Notes: generated by a model from the sequence alone, not told the origin. A DNA stretch of 64,000 nucleotides from Shouchella tritolerans (GCF_025770735.1 NZ_JAODPB010000003.1:721526-785525); one strand, 5' to 3'; positions 1-8,420 are shown, counted from the stretch's first letter. Made by a program: numbers and translations.

Positions 1-2
1 AC

Positions 3-776
3 CGGGCGTTGCCGCGGTGGAGTGGGGTGTATTCTCTCTTTCCGGCAAAGCTATCGTTGGACCGTCTATATAATGGGGCGCTGATTTCGGTTGAAAGACG
101 CTCGAATGAAATAACAAACCGCTATATGACAGGGAATATGTACCACTATTTGCTCTATATATTCCTTGTGATATTGGGGCTTGTATATACGATTGCCTTG
201 ACGACAGGCGCGTTGTCTTTTGATGCCTCGAATGATGCTCCTATTAGTATCTATGAAGGTATTCTTGCTGCTGTGATGGCGATTACAGCGATTTCAATCC
301 TATTTGCTAAATCACGAATGACTGGCATTCTTCTAAATGGCGTTCTTGGTTATTTAGTAGCATTGTTCTTCGTCTTTTTCCGTGCCCCTGATTTAGCGCT
401 GACACAGCTTGTCATCGAAACCGTAACAGCTGCACTGTTCTTGCTTTGTTTTTATTTCCTGCCTGATTGGGACAAACAAAAGCACAAGACTAAGCCTAAA
501 CTACTCAATGGCTTGATCGCGGTAGCAACAGGAGCTATGGTGACTGTGCTGGCGCTGTCAGTCAACAGCAATCGCTTGTTTGACTCGATTTCCGCTTTTT
601 ATGAAAATGCCTATGAACTTGCAGGCGCAAAGAACATTGTGAACGCCATTCTCGGTGACTTCCGTGCATTTGATACGATGCTTGAAGTTGTGGTGTTGCT
701 CATAGCCGGCCTTGGCGTGTATGTGCTGATCAAGCTGAAGGCGAGTAAGGGGGGACGTGACCTTGAAGGCAAATGA
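3..776 (+). CDS. mrpA: MrpA subunit of Mrp Na+/H+ antiporter (3' part only)
   Basis: This is the C-terminal part of the large MrpA subunit; the gene begins outside the window. MrpA is a membrane proton-channel subunit related to NuoL, and Mrp exports Na+ in exchange for H+, which matters for alkaliphiles. About 257 codons are visible, with several hydrophobic segments and the conserved MrpA C-terminal stretch containing RAPDLALTQLVIE. The reading frame is open from base 3, so an internal TTG near base 9 should not be taken as the start. The stop overlaps the mrpB start by 20 bases, as is usual in this operon. Identity rests on this sequence and on the order mrpA-G. Confidence 0.95.
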   Translation, partial: RALPRWSGVYSLFPAKLSLDRLYNGALISVERRSNEITNRYMTGNMYHYLLYIFLVILGLVYTIALTTGALSFDASNDAPISIYEGILAAVMAITAISILFAKSRMTGILLNGVLGYLVALFFVFFRAPDLALTQLVIETVTAALFLLCFYFLPDWDKQKHKTKPKLLNGLIAVATGAMVTVLALSVNSNRLFDSISAFYENAYELAGAKNIVNAILGDFRAFDTMLEVVVLLIAGLGVYVLIKLKASKGGRDLEGK

Positions 777-1185
777 TGTGATTTTACGGACAGTAACGAA
801 AGTGGTTGTCTTTATCATTTTAACATATGGCGTCCACTTGTTTTTAGCTGGGCATTACGAACCTGGCGGCGGCTTTGTCGGTGGTCTCGTCCTAGCTTCG
901 GCATTTGTGCTCATGTACTTGGCGTTTGATATAGAGACCGTGCAAAGAGGTATACCCATCGATTTTAAAATGCTTGCAGGAGCAGGGGCTTTCCTCTCCG
1001 TGGCCACTGGAGTAGCGTCGATTGCCTTTGGCGTTCCGTTTCTTACACAGGAAGAAGCCCATCTGACTTTGCCGATTTTTGGCGAGGTAGGGTTTACGTC
1101 TGTCATTTTGTTTGAAGCAGGAGTCGCACTCGCCGTTATTGGCACTGTTGTGACTATTATTCTGAGTATAAGTGAGGATGTTTAG
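757..1185 (+). CDS. mrpB: MrpB subunit of Mrp Na+/H+ antiporter
   Basis: Small integral membrane subunit of the seven-protein Mrp complex. The 142-residue product has the family signature HYEPGGGFVGGLVLA near residue 30 and four predicted membrane segments. The GTG start is chosen because AAGGGGGG lies just before it, although the start lies inside the mrpA end. Length is normal for MrpB. It is co-transcribed and translationally coupled with mrpA, and ends 3 bases before mrpC. Confidence 0.95.
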   Translation: MTLKANDVILRTVTKVVVFIILTYGVHLFLAGHYEPGGGFVGGLVLASAFVLMYLAFDIETVQRGIPIDFKMLAGAGAFLSVATGVASIAFGVPFLTQEEAHLTLPIFGEVGFTSVILFEAGVALAVIGTVVTIILSISEDV

Positions 1186-1188
1186 CTT

Positions 1189-1533
1189 ATGGAAACTATG
1201 ATGTCTCTATTAGTCGGCGTGCTTGTTTCAGTCGCCACTTATTTAATCCTTTCCAAAAGCTTGCTCCGTGTGATTTTAGGCACTGCGATTATGTCTCACG
1301 CTGTTCACTTGCTCATTATGATTATGGGCGGCTTTTCGGGAGATTCAAGCGCCCCGTTGCTTGGGGAGGAAGCAACTTCTTACACAGACGCACTCCCTCA
1401 AGCGCTAATTTTAACAGCTATTGTTATTAGCTTTGGCGTGACGGCGCTTTTCTTAGTACTGGCCTATCGAACGTACCGGGATTTAGGCACGGATGATCTT
1501 ACAAAGTTAAGGGGACTCGATGATGATGAATAA
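1189..1533 (+). CDS. mrpC: MrpC subunit (NuoK-like) of Mrp antiporter
   Basis: A 114-residue hydrophobic protein related to NuoK of complex I, with three predicted membrane helices and the MSHAVHLLIM segment typical of MrpC. It sits between mrpB and mrpD and its 3' end overlaps the mrpD start by 14 bases, implying translational coupling. In the Mrp complex this subunit is part of the proton/sodium path. Length is normal. Confidence 0.95.
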   Translation: METMMSLLVGVLVSVATYLILSKSLLRVILGTAIMSHAVHLLIMIMGGFSGDSSAPLLGEEATSYTDALPQALILTAIVISFGVTALFLVLAYRTYRDLGTDDLTKLRGLDDDE

Positions 1534-3013
1534 TTTACTTGTATTGCCGATGGTTCTCCCGCTGCTTGTAGGAATCCTACTCATATTTTTGAGGCCTTTT
1601 GTCAAATGGCAGCGAGTCATTAGTTTTGTGACGTTGCTCCTGACATTTGCCCTTAGCATTTATTTGTTGCTTTATGTTCAGCAGGAAGGCATTATAACGC
1701 TTGATTTTGGTGGCTGGTATCCTCCATTTGGGATTTCTTTTGTCGGCGATTCGTTTTCATTGTTGTTAACAGCTACGACCTATTTCATTGCAACAATCTG
1801 TTCGCTTTACTCGTTTTCGACCATTGGCAAAGACAAAGAAAACATGTTTGTTTATCCTCTAGTCCACATGCTATTGGCTGGCGTTTCTGGTTCGTTTTTG
1901 ACAGGCGACTTGTTTAACTTGTATGTCTGTTTTGAAGTGATGCTTCTTGCTTCGTACGCCTTGATCATGCTTGGCGGAGAGCGTTTGCAGTTGCGGGAAG
2001 CGATTAAGTATGTTCTTGTCAATGTCCTGTCTTCTTTTATTTTTTTAATCGCCATCGCTTATTTATACGGCGTGACGGGGACGTTAAACTTAGCCCATTT
2101 GTCGGTGCGGATTGCTGAAGCTGGGCAGCCGCCAATCCTAACGACAATCGCGATTGTTTTCTTACTCGTCTTTAGTTTAAAAGCCGGACTGCTCCTTTAT
2201 TTTTGGTTGCCTGGCGCATACGGGGCACCACCGATGGCCATTGCAGCGTTGTTTGGGGCTTTGCTTACCAAAGTGGGGATTTACGCATTGTTCCGCTTCT
2301 TCACGATGTTGTTTTACCACGAACCAGAACTGACCCATACGATCATAGCAGTTATGGCGATTGTGACGATGGTCGGTGGCAGCATTGGAGCAGTCGCTTA
2401 CAATGATTTGCGGAAAATTGTTTCTTATAATGTGGTCATCGCAGTAGGCTTTATTTTAAGCGGACTCGCGATCTTCAACGAAGCTGCGATTGAAGGTTCG
2501 ATCTATTACCTTGTGCATGACATGATCGTCAAAGCGTTTTTGTTCTTATTAGTAGGCGTAACGATTTATTTATCGGGGACGCAACGACTCGAACGAATGA
2601 GCGGCATGATTCGCAACTATCCGTTACTAGGCTGGCTGTTTTTCCTGGCGACGATTTCTCTTGCTGGCATTCCACCATTAAGTGGTTTTGTCGGCAAAGT
2701 CTTTGTAGCACAGGGCGCCATTGACGGCCAAGCGTTTGTCCTGTTGGCGGTTACGCTCATTTCAAGTATATTTGTCCTTTATTCGCTTTTGCGGATTTTC
2801 CGTACTGTATTTTGGGGAGAAACGATTATTGCCACTGACGAAATGGTTCCATTGAAAACAGGTATGATCCTTCCTTGCGCCCTTCTTGGTGCTGCAACAC
2901 TGGCATTAGGTCTCGGCACTGAAAGTATTTCTGGTATTGTCCAAGATGCTGTAAATACGTTGTTAAATCCACAAATCTATATTGATGCTGTATTAAATCG
3001 GGGAGGCGCTTAG
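1520..3013 (+). CDS. mrpD: MrpD subunit (NuoM/N-like) of Mrp antiporter
   Basis: Large polytopic subunit of about 497 residues, homologous to the antiporter-like NuoL/M/N subunits. Landmarks include the conserved Glu in LYVCFEVMLLASY and the Lys-containing helix around KAGLLLYFWLPGAYGAPP, which are proton-channel elements in this family, and the histidine helix YYLVHDMIVKAFLFL. Three consecutive ATG codons (1520, 1523, 1526) follow AAGGGGA, so the exact start is uncertain by two residues. It overlaps mrpC upstream and leaves a short gap to mrpE. Confidence 0.95.
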   Translation: MMMNNLLVLPMVLPLLVGILLIFLRPFVKWQRVISFVTLLLTFALSIYLLLYVQQEGIITLDFGGWYPPFGISFVGDSFSLLLTATTYFIATICSLYSFSTIGKDKENMFVYPLVHMLLAGVSGSFLTGDLFNLYVCFEVMLLASYALIMLGGERLQLREAIKYVLVNVLSSFIFLIAIAYLYGVTGTLNLAHLSVRIAEAGQPPILTTIAIVFLLVFSLKAGLLLYFWLPGAYGAPPMAIAALFGALLTKVGIYALFRFFTMLFYHEPELTHTIIAVMAIVTMVGGSIGAVAYNDLRKIVSYNVVIAVGFILSGLAIFNEAAIEGSIYYLVHDMIVKAFLFLLVGVTIYLSGTQRLERMSGMIRNYPLLGWLFFLATISLAGIPPLSGFVGKVFVAQGAIDGQAFVLLAVTLISSIFVLYSLLRIFRTVFWGETIIATDEMVPLKTGMILPCALLGAATLALGLGTESISGIVQDAVNTLLNPQIYIDAVLNRGGA

Positions 3014-3049
3014 GGTATGGAAGGATCGACAGCAAAGGGAGGTGGCTCG

Positions 3050-3532
3050 ATGTTCGGACAGCTTTTGCTAAACATTTTGATCGCATTTCTGTGGGTACTA
3101 TTGCAAGATGAGGACCAGTTTTACTTGTCAACGCTTTTCGCCGGCTATTTAGTAGGGATCGGCATCATTTACGTAATGCGTCGTTTCTTTTTTAAAGAAT
3201 TTTATTTGCATAGGCTGTTTGCGGTAATCAAACTGTTGTTTATTTTCATCCGCGAGCTCCTCTACTCGAGCATTATGATTATCAAGCATATTTTAAGCCC
3301 AAAACAAAAAATTACGCCGGGGATTTTTACGTATCAAACAGAGCTAAAAAGTGATGTGGAAGTAACGGCTTTAGCACTCTTGCTTATGTTGACGCCTGGT
3401 TCTGTCGTTATTGAGGTTTCTCCATCGAATGACGTCTTCTATATCCATACGATGGACATCCCCGAGTCTAAAAATTCCGTTTTACGGGCAATGACTACAT
3501 TTGAAAAAGCGATTATGGAGGTGACGCGATAA
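3050..3532 (+). CDS. mrpE: MrpE subunit of Mrp antiporter
   Basis: MrpE is a membrane protein with two N-terminal helices and a cytosolic domain that supports complex assembly. I chose ATG 3050 over the in-frame ATG at 3017 because AAAGGGAGGT lies 6 bases before 3050 and 160 residues matches the family. Recognisable segments are LTPGSVVIEVSP and the preceding TALALLLML. The stop codon and the mrpF ATG share one base (TAATG), so the two are coupled. Confidence 0.93.
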   Translation: MFGQLLLNILIAFLWVLLQDEDQFYLSTLFAGYLVGIGIIYVMRRFFFKEFYLHRLFAVIKLLFIFIRELLYSSIMIIKHILSPKQKITPGIFTYQTELKSDVEVTALALLLMLTPGSVVIEVSPSNDVFYIHTMDIPESKNSVLRAMTTFEKAIMEVTR

Positions 3533-3816
3533 TGTTTGAGATTGCAATGGTCGGATCTCTTGTGCTTTTCGCAACGGCAATTAGTATTTGTACGGTTAGA
3601 ATTATGAAAGGGCCGACGATGCCAGATCGTGTCGTTGCTTTGGATACAATTGGCGTCAATTTAATTTCAATCGCTGCAGTGATTTCAATTGTCCTTGAGA
3701 CAAAAGCGTTTTTGGAAGTCATTTTAATTATAGGCATCCTTGCGTTTATTAGCACCGTTGCTTTCTCGAAGTTTATAGAGAGGGGTGTCATTATTGAACG
3801 CAAGCGTAACCGGTGA
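3532..3816 (+). CDS. mrpF: MrpF subunit of Mrp antiporter
   Basis: A 94-residue, three-helix membrane subunit. The central RIMKGPTMPDRVVALDTIG segment is the diagnostic MrpF motif, and its Asp is implicated in cholate/Na+ phenotypes in studied homologues. It starts on the last base of the mrpE stop and its end overlaps mrpG by about 30 bases. Confidence 0.95.
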   Translation: MFEIAMVGSLVLFATAISICTVRIMKGPTMPDRVVALDTIGVNLISIAAVISIVLETKAFLEVILIIGILAFISTVAFSKFIERGVIIERKRNR

Positions 3817-4186
3817 ACTGCTAGCTTCTATTTTTATTTGTGTGGGTGCGATAATAAGTGTGATTAGCGCGATCGGCATCATCCGGCTTCCTGATGTCTA
3901 TACAAGGTCCCATGCCGCCACAAAAAGCGCAACGCTTGCTGTTTTGTTAACGCTGACCGGCTCCTTTATCTATTTTTGGCTTGCAGACGCTTATATTAGC
4001 ATTCGTCTCGTACTCGGTATTGTATTCGTGTTTTTAACTGCTCCGGTGGCGGGACATTTGATTACGCGTGCAGCATATCGTTCTAAAGTACCGCTTACGG
4101 AAGAAAGCGTAGAAGATGAACTGAAGGAAGTGTTAAACAAAGAAAATTACAATGAACCAGTTAAGCATGCTGATGTAGATAAATAA
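3785..4186 (+). CDS. mrpG: MrpG subunit of Mrp antiporter
   Basis: Last subunit of the Mrp antiporter, 133 residues or fewer. It carries the MnhG/PhaG signature GIIRLPDVYTRSHAATKSAT and three membrane helices. Two starts are possible: GTG 3785, or TTG 3794, which has AGAGGGGTG at better spacing; a start inside mrpF is normal for this operon. The charged C-terminal tail follows the last helix. The operon ends here, followed by a hairpin at 4188-4206, then a dispersed repeat and a terminator. Confidence 0.94.
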   Translation: MSLLNASVTGELLASIFICVGAIISVISAIGIIRLPDVYTRSHAATKSATLAVLLTLTGSFIYFWLADAYISIRLVLGIVFVFLTAPVAGHLITRAAYRSKVPLTEESVEDELKEVLNKENYNEPVKHADVDK

Positions 4187-4187
4187 T

Positions 4188-4206
4188 GGGGCGTGCTACA
4201 CGCCCC
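4188..4206 (+). terminator. Hairpin directly after mrpG
   Basis: GGGGCGTG and CACGCCCC form a perfect 8-bp stem with a 3-base loop one base after the mrpG stop. There is no T-run, so it may be a 3'-end stabiliser or attenuator rather than a complete terminator; a T-run hairpin follows at 4353-4379. Confidence 0.6.
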
Positions 4207-4207
4207 A

Positions 4208-4346
4208 TTAGACTGTAGACAAATGCCCGCTTCTCGGTCATTTGCATATGAATCTATCGTATACATGCGCAAGAAAATCGTTGCCCATGAACGCATGTTT
4301 TATGCACTCTTCTCTCCACGGCTGACAAGCGTTTTGATTAATCTGG
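4208..4346 (+). repeat. Dispersed inverted-ended repeat, copy 1
   Basis: This stretch starts with TTAGACTGTAGACAAATGC and ends with GCTGACAAGCGTTTTGATTA plus a few bases. The ends are imperfect inverted repeats of each other. Related sequences with the same ends occur at 8235-8358 (same strand) and 17066-17204 (opposite strand). All three lie between the end of a transcription unit and its terminator. This copy is the most diverged at its ends. No coding content is convincing. Confidence 0.6.
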
Positions 4347-4352
4347 AGTTCT

Positions 4353-4379
4353 GGCCGCTGTTTGACGGACGGCCTTTTT
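4353..4379 (+). terminator. Terminator downstream of mrp operon
   Basis: GGCCG and CGGCC bracket a 12-base loop and are followed by TTTTT. It lies after repeat copy 1 and would end mrp transcripts before the convergent PRC-barrel gene. Confidence 0.65.
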
Positions 4380-4400
4380 GTGTAAGTGCAAGAAAGATGT

Positions 4401-5252
4401 TCAATTGTTTTTGCCTAGACTTCTCTCGTGCTTCCAATGTGGCGTTTTTCCATAATGGTCGTAAACAGTTTTTTCAGCATCTTTTGTCAGCTCTTTTTCT
4501 CGTGAATGGGCAGGAGCCGATTCGATTTGGGCTTTACTCGTCTTGACAAGGATCGCATGGTCATGCCAGGTAACTTCTTGGACGTCTTCCATGAGGACGA
4601 GCACAAGCTCCCGCTGCATAAACCCTCCTGTATCAACGACAAAATAACGGACAAGCCAGTCATCTTCTTGTTCAATGATGAAATCTACGACTTTGCCGAC
4701 TTTACCGCCCTTGGCATGAATGGTATACCCTGTTAGCTCTTCAAGGCTAAATAGGCGAGTTTGTTCTTGGAAGTGTGCTTCTGTTTGTGCTTCGTCTGCA
4801 CCTGTTCGTATATCATCGGCCGTGCCTTCTAAGTTTTTGCGTTCTGGAATATGAACAGGAGGGATTAGCGGCGCACTTGCTGGAGAGCCAGCTCCATATG
4901 TTTGGTTGAGAGGGGCTGCGGGCCCAAACCAATAAAGTGGCCAGCCATAATGCTCGTTCAGTTCCTTTTCATATTTGCGATTAATTGGTGCATGTTCTTC
5001 TGGCTTTGGGCTATCTTTAATTTGTGCTTTCGTCGCATCAACGTCGATGGCCATGTTTTCTTTATCCACATTTGTAAACGCATGGGGACTTAAGAGAACT
5101 TTGCCGCCCAAAAACCAAGTGCGTGTATCTCCAACAAAGTAGCGAAGGTGCAACGTGTCTGCATCCACATAAAAATCAGCAAGTGAACCGAGTTCCCCGT
5201 CTGTGGCGCGCATTGTGTACTTTTCGAGCGTTTTTGCATGGATCAGCATCAT
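4401..5252 (-). CDS. PRC-barrel domain protein
   Basis: A 283-residue soluble protein with two copies of a PRC-barrel-like domain: residues about 1-85 (LEKYTMRATDGELGSLADFY) and about 165-250 (LTGYTIHAKGGKVGKVVDFI). The repeats share the pattern Y-x-h-x-A-x-G-x-x-G-x-h-x-D-F. A linker of about 70 residues rich in Pro and Ala joins them. PRC-barrels occur in RimM and photosynthetic reaction-centre H subunits and often mediate protein or RNA contacts; no enzymatic role is apparent. Similar two-domain proteins occur widely in Bacillus as general-stress or uncharacterised proteins. It is monocistronic and convergent with mrp; GGAGG precedes the ATG. Confidence 0.85.
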   Translation of the reverse strand: MMLIHAKTLEKYTMRATDGELGSLADFYVDADTLHLRYFVGDTRTWFLGGKVLLSPHAFTNVDKENMAIDVDATKAQIKDSPKPEEHAPINRKYEKELNEHYGWPLYWFGPAAPLNQTYGAGSPASAPLIPPVHIPERKNLEGTADDIRTGADEAQTEAHFQEQTRLFSLEELTGYTIHAKGGKVGKVVDFIIEQEDDWLVRYFVVDTGGFMQRELVLVLMEDVQEVTWHDHAILVKTSKAQIESAPAHSREKELTKDAEKTVYDHYGKTPHWKHERSLGKNN

Positions 5253-5345
5253 TTTTCCCCTCCAGAATTCGTATTAATGTTCGTATAGCCGTTTTCGGCG
5301 GAGGCCAAACGCAAAATCTTTTTTAGGGAAATCAAAAAAAGGGGG

Positions 5346-5393
5346 TTAAAATCGAACAGCAAAAGAAGTACAATAATCTAGAAAGCGTTATCA
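5346..5393 (+). promoter_or_regulatory. Promoter plus CcpA operator (cre) for sugar operon
   Basis: TTAAAA (5346-5351) and TACAAT (5369-5374) are 17 bases apart and resemble a SigA promoter. AGAAAGCGTTATCA at 5380-5393 lies just downstream of the -10 and differs from the cre consensus TGWAARCGYTWNCW at one position. An operator there fits glucose repression by CcpA blocking transcription. Inference from sequence only. Confidence 0.6.
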
Positions 5394-5426
5394 TTAATAT
5401 GAGATCGATTTCAGGGAGGGGTAAAA

Positions 5427-6395
5427 GTGAAATTAGGCGTGTTTACTGTCCTATTTTCGGAAAAGCCGTTTGAAGAGATGCTAGACCATGTAAAAGCGCT
5501 CGGCCTAGAAACAGTCGAGATTGGTACAGGAGGATATCCTGGGAACGCACACTGCAATCCAGACGAACTACTAGAAAATGAGACAAAATTGAAAGCGTTT
5601 AAAAAAGCGGTAGAGGACCGTGGTTTGACGATTTCTAGCTTAAGCTGCCATGGCAATGCACTAACGCCAGATGCCGATTTTGCTAAACAGTCGCATGATG
5701 CCTTTGTGAAAACAGTCCAATTGGCTGAAAAGCTAGAAGTGCCGACCGTTACTACTTTTTCAGGAACGGCAGGAGCGTATGAAGGCGCAAAGCAGCCAAG
5801 TTGGCCTGTTGCCCCGTGGCCGAATGAGTATGGAGATATATTGAAATGGCAATGGCAAGAAAAACTGATTCCTTATTGGAGCGAATGGGGCCAATATGCA
5901 GCCGATCACAATGTCAAAGTCGCCCTTGAACTGCATGGTGGTTTTTTAGTGCACTCGCCGGCTACATTATTAAAACTCCGTGAAGCGTGCGGCGAAGCGA
6001 TTGGCGCAAATGTGGACCCTAGCCATTTATGGTGGCAAGGAATCGATCCAGTTGCAGCGATTAAAATTTTAGGTAAGCATAATGCCATCCACTTTTTCCA
6101 TGCAAAAGATACGTACATCGATCAAGAAAATGTCAATATGCACGGTTTGCTTGATATGCAATCTTATGCAAATATGCAAGACCGTGCTTGGTATTTCCGC
6201 TCAGTTGGCTATGGCCATGACTTGAAAACGTGGGCGGATATTATTAGTGCTCTGCGCCTTGTAGGTTATGACGGTGCAGTCAGCATTGAACATGAAGACG
6301 GGCTAATGTCCATTGATGAAGGTTTCCAAAAAGCTGTTTCCAATTTGCAACAAGTTTTAATGAAAGAACCAGCTCCAGACATGTGGTGGCTGTAA
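5427..6395 (+). CDS. Sugar phosphate isomerase/epimerase (TIM barrel)
   Basis: A 322-residue AP-endonuclease-2/xylose-isomerase-like TIM barrel enzyme. The likely metal ligands are visible as a set of acidic and His residues: VALELHGG (Glu), NVDPSHLWWQG (Asp, His), FFHAKDTY (His, Asp) and VSIEHED (Glu). Members of this superfamily isomerise or epimerise keto-sugars or inositol derivatives; the exact substrate cannot be read from the sequence. GGGAGGGG precedes the GTG-A-ATG region with a clear start at 5427. It is first in a tight three-gene operon with a dehydrogenase and a second isomerase, and a cre-like site upstream suggests carbon catabolite repression. Confidence 0.85.
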   Translation: MKLGVFTVLFSEKPFEEMLDHVKALGLETVEIGTGGYPGNAHCNPDELLENETKLKAFKKAVEDRGLTISSLSCHGNALTPDADFAKQSHDAFVKTVQLAEKLEVPTVTTFSGTAGAYEGAKQPSWPVAPWPNEYGDILKWQWQEKLIPYWSEWGQYAADHNVKVALELHGGFLVHSPATLLKLREACGEAIGANVDPSHLWWQGIDPVAAIKILGKHNAIHFFHAKDTYIDQENVNMHGLLDMQSYANMQDRAWYFRSVGYGHDLKTWADIISALRLVGYDGAVSIEHEDGLMSIDEGFQKAVSNLQQVLMKEPAPDMWWL

Positions 6396-6409
6396 GGAGG
6401 AGAAAGTCA

Positions 6410-7447
6410 ATGTCAAAACTGAAAGTAGCAGTAGTTGGCTGCGGGTCGATTGCCATCCACCGCCATGTACCTGAATATGCGGCCAACCCAAATGTAGAAC
6501 TGGTCGCTTTTTGTGACCTAAACATCGAAGTCGCTCAAAGACTTGCTGATCAATATGGAGTCAAACGTGTATACGACTCCCACGAAGCTATGCTTAAAGA
6601 GGTACAAATTGATGCAGTTAGTGTATGTACACAAAATGTGGACCATGCACACGTGTCGATTGATGCAGCAAACGCAGGTTGCCATGTATTGTGCGAAAAG
6701 CCAATGGCTACTTCGATCGAAGAAGCGCAACAGATGATTGACGCCGCTAAAACCAACAATGTCAAGTTGATGATAGGTCACAATCAAAGGCTTATGCCGC
6801 CCCATGTAAAAGCGAAAGAAATCTTGCAATCTGGAAAAATCGGCAAGCCGTTAACATTTAAAACGACATTTGGCCATGGTGGCCCTGATTCCTGGAGCAT
6901 TCAAGGCAAAGACACATGGTTCTTTCAAAAAGACAAGGCTTTTGTTGGCGCAATGGGTGATTTAGGCGTCCATAAGATTGACTTAATGCGCTGGCTTTTT
7001 GACGAAGAAGTGGCTGAAGTGGCTGCATTTGTAGAGACGCTCGATAAGGATGCGGATGTAGACGATAATGCGACAACGTTACTACGCATGGAAAACGGAG
7101 CAATTGGTACAATGGCAGCAAGTTGGACGTACTACAAAGGCGAAGACAACACGACATCGATTTACGGCGAAAAGGGTGTATTGGAAATCCACGATGATCC
7201 TGATGTCCAAGTTGTTGTTAAGCTAGCTAACGGCACAATTGAAAGGTATTCAGTAGGGGCAATTGCGACCAATGAAGCAGGCGGCCAAGTGGCAAGTGGT
7301 GTGATTGACGAGTTTGTCGATGCGATTGCCAATGACCGCACTCCTTCCATTACAGGAGAATCGGCAATGGAATCTTTGCGCACTGTTCTTGCAGCGTTGG
7401 AGTCGACCAAGTCCAAAACGTTTGTGTCTGTTGCAACCATCAAATAA
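6410..7447 (+). CDS. Gfo/Idh/MocA family oxidoreductase
   Basis: A 345-residue NAD(P)-dependent dehydrogenase of the myo-inositol dehydrogenase/glucose-fructose oxidoreductase type. The Rossmann motif VAVVGCGSIA is at the N-terminus, the CEKPMATS motif carries the catalytic Lys, and GDLGVHKIDLMRW contains the conserved Asp/His pair. ATG 6410 is preferred to a GTG at 6383 because AAGGAGGA lies 8 bases upstream and the Rossmann strand then starts at residue 4. It lies 14 bases after the first isomerase and 11 before the second. Together the three could oxidise and rearrange a sugar or polyol. The transporter is not in this operon. Confidence 0.88.
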   Translation: MSKLKVAVVGCGSIAIHRHVPEYAANPNVELVAFCDLNIEVAQRLADQYGVKRVYDSHEAMLKEVQIDAVSVCTQNVDHAHVSIDAANAGCHVLCEKPMATSIEEAQQMIDAAKTNNVKLMIGHNQRLMPPHVKAKEILQSGKIGKPLTFKTTFGHGGPDSWSIQGKDTWFFQKDKAFVGAMGDLGVHKIDLMRWLFDEEVAEVAAFVETLDKDADVDDNATTLLRMENGAIGTMAASWTYYKGEDNTTSIYGEKGVLEIHDDPDVQVVVKLANGTIERYSVGAIATNEAGGQVASGVIDEFVDAIANDRTPSITGESAMESLRTVLAALESTKSKTFVSVATIK

Positions 7448-7458
7448 GGGGGAAAAGC

Positions 7459-8202
7459 ATGGATAAATGGGGAATTGCCTTATTTACACTGCGTGACGAG
7501 TTAGCAAAAGACTTTAAAGGCACATTAGCAAAAGTAAAAGAGATTGGGTATGCGGGTGTCGAATTTGCTGGTTTTGGCGACCACTCTGCTTCAGAGATAA
7601 AAGCAATGTTAGAGGAAGTTGGTCTAGAAGCATGGTCAAGTCATGTGCCTCTTGCTCAGCTTCGTGAGTCTCTTGACGATGTACTTGCCTACCATAAAGA
7701 AGTCGGTGTTCATTATATTGTCTGCCCATACTTAACGCCAGAAGAGCGGCAGGCAAAAGACGATTACCTCGAATTGGCGAAAGACCTTGAAACGATTGGA
7801 AGGGCCTGCAAAGAAGCTGGCATTGGATTTTGCTACCATAACCACGATTTCGAAATGCAAACATTCGATGGCGAATATGCCCTTGATTTGTTGCTAAGCC
7901 AGACAACAAAGGAACATGTGCAATTAGAATGTGATGCGTATTGGGTCGAGTTTGCGGGTGTGGATGCCAAACGTTATATGAACCAATACACTGGACGTGT
8001 GCCGATGGTTCATTTGAAAGACATGAAAGCCACCGATAAGTCGTTTGCCGAGGTTGGAGAGGGAACATTGGATATAAAAGGCATTATCCAGGCAGGGAAA
8101 GAAGCAGGTGCTCGCTACGTTTTTGTCGAACAGGACATTTGTGAACGCCCCCCTCTAGAAAGCATTTCAATTAGCTTTAACAACATACAACGCTTATCTT
8201 AA
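7459..8202 (+). CDS. Sugar phosphate isomerase/epimerase (second, TIM barrel)
   Basis: A 247-residue protein of the same AP-endonuclease-2-like fold as the product at 5427 but a different subfamily. Motifs include GYAGVEFAGF, FCYHNHDFEM, ECDAYWVEFAG, VHLKDMK and VEQD, which place the expected Glu, His and Asp metal ligands. GGGGGAA precedes the ATG. It ends the operon and is followed by a hairpin, repeat copy 2 and a second copy of the same hairpin. Substrate unknown. Confidence 0.85.
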   Translation: MDKWGIALFTLRDELAKDFKGTLAKVKEIGYAGVEFAGFGDHSASEIKAMLEEVGLEAWSSHVPLAQLRESLDDVLAYHKEVGVHYIVCPYLTPEERQAKDDYLELAKDLETIGRACKEAGIGFCYHNHDFEMQTFDGEYALDLLLSQTTKEHVQLECDAYWVEFAGVDAKRYMNQYTGRVPMVHLKDMKATDKSFAEVGEGTLDIKGIIQAGKEAGARYVFVEQDICERPPLESISISFNNIQRLS

Positions 8203-8209
8203 AAATATG

Positions 8210-8234
8210 AAACGCCCAAGCAATGTGGGCGTTT
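8210..8234 (+). terminator. Hairpin after sugar operon (first copy)
   Basis: AAACGCCCA and TGGGCGTTT form a 9-bp stem with a 7-base loop. It directly abuts repeat copy 2. The same hairpin sequence recurs at 8389, where it is followed by a T-run. Confidence 0.7.
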
Positions 8235-8358
8235 CAGACTGTAGACAAACGCTCGCATACTTCGTCGTTTGCCTCGGTCATATGCTCATGAACCCCCGTT
8301 CTATTCGCATCTTCCCTCGGCTGCACTCCTCGTCTGACAAGCGTTTTCTATCAGTCTG
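8235..8358 (+). repeat. Dispersed inverted-ended repeat, copy 2
   Basis: Left end CAGACTGTAGACAAACGC and right end CTGACAAGCGTTTTCTATC plus AGTCTG are imperfect inverted repeats. It lies between two identical terminator hairpins, and after its right end a further hairpin (GTTATCGAC/GTCGACAAC, 8365-8385) precedes the second terminator. Same family as 4208-4346 and 17066-17204. Confidence 0.65.
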
Positions 8359-8388
8359 AGGGCGGTTATCGACTTTGTCGACAACCTC

Positions 8389-8420
8389 AAACGCCCAAGC
8401 AATGTGGGCGTTTCGTTTTT
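8389..8420 (+). terminator. Terminator of sugar operon (second copy)
   Basis: The stem AAACGCCCA/TGGGCGTTT is repeated from 8210-8234 and here is followed by CGTTTTTTT, so this copy is a full intrinsic terminator. The T-run reaches the end of the convergent gene. Confidence 0.8.

Noticed and set aside
4193..4546. A plus-strand frame of 117 codons after mrpG
   Set aside because: It runs through the repeat, a terminator and the antisense of the PRC-barrel gene, and lacks a ribosome site.
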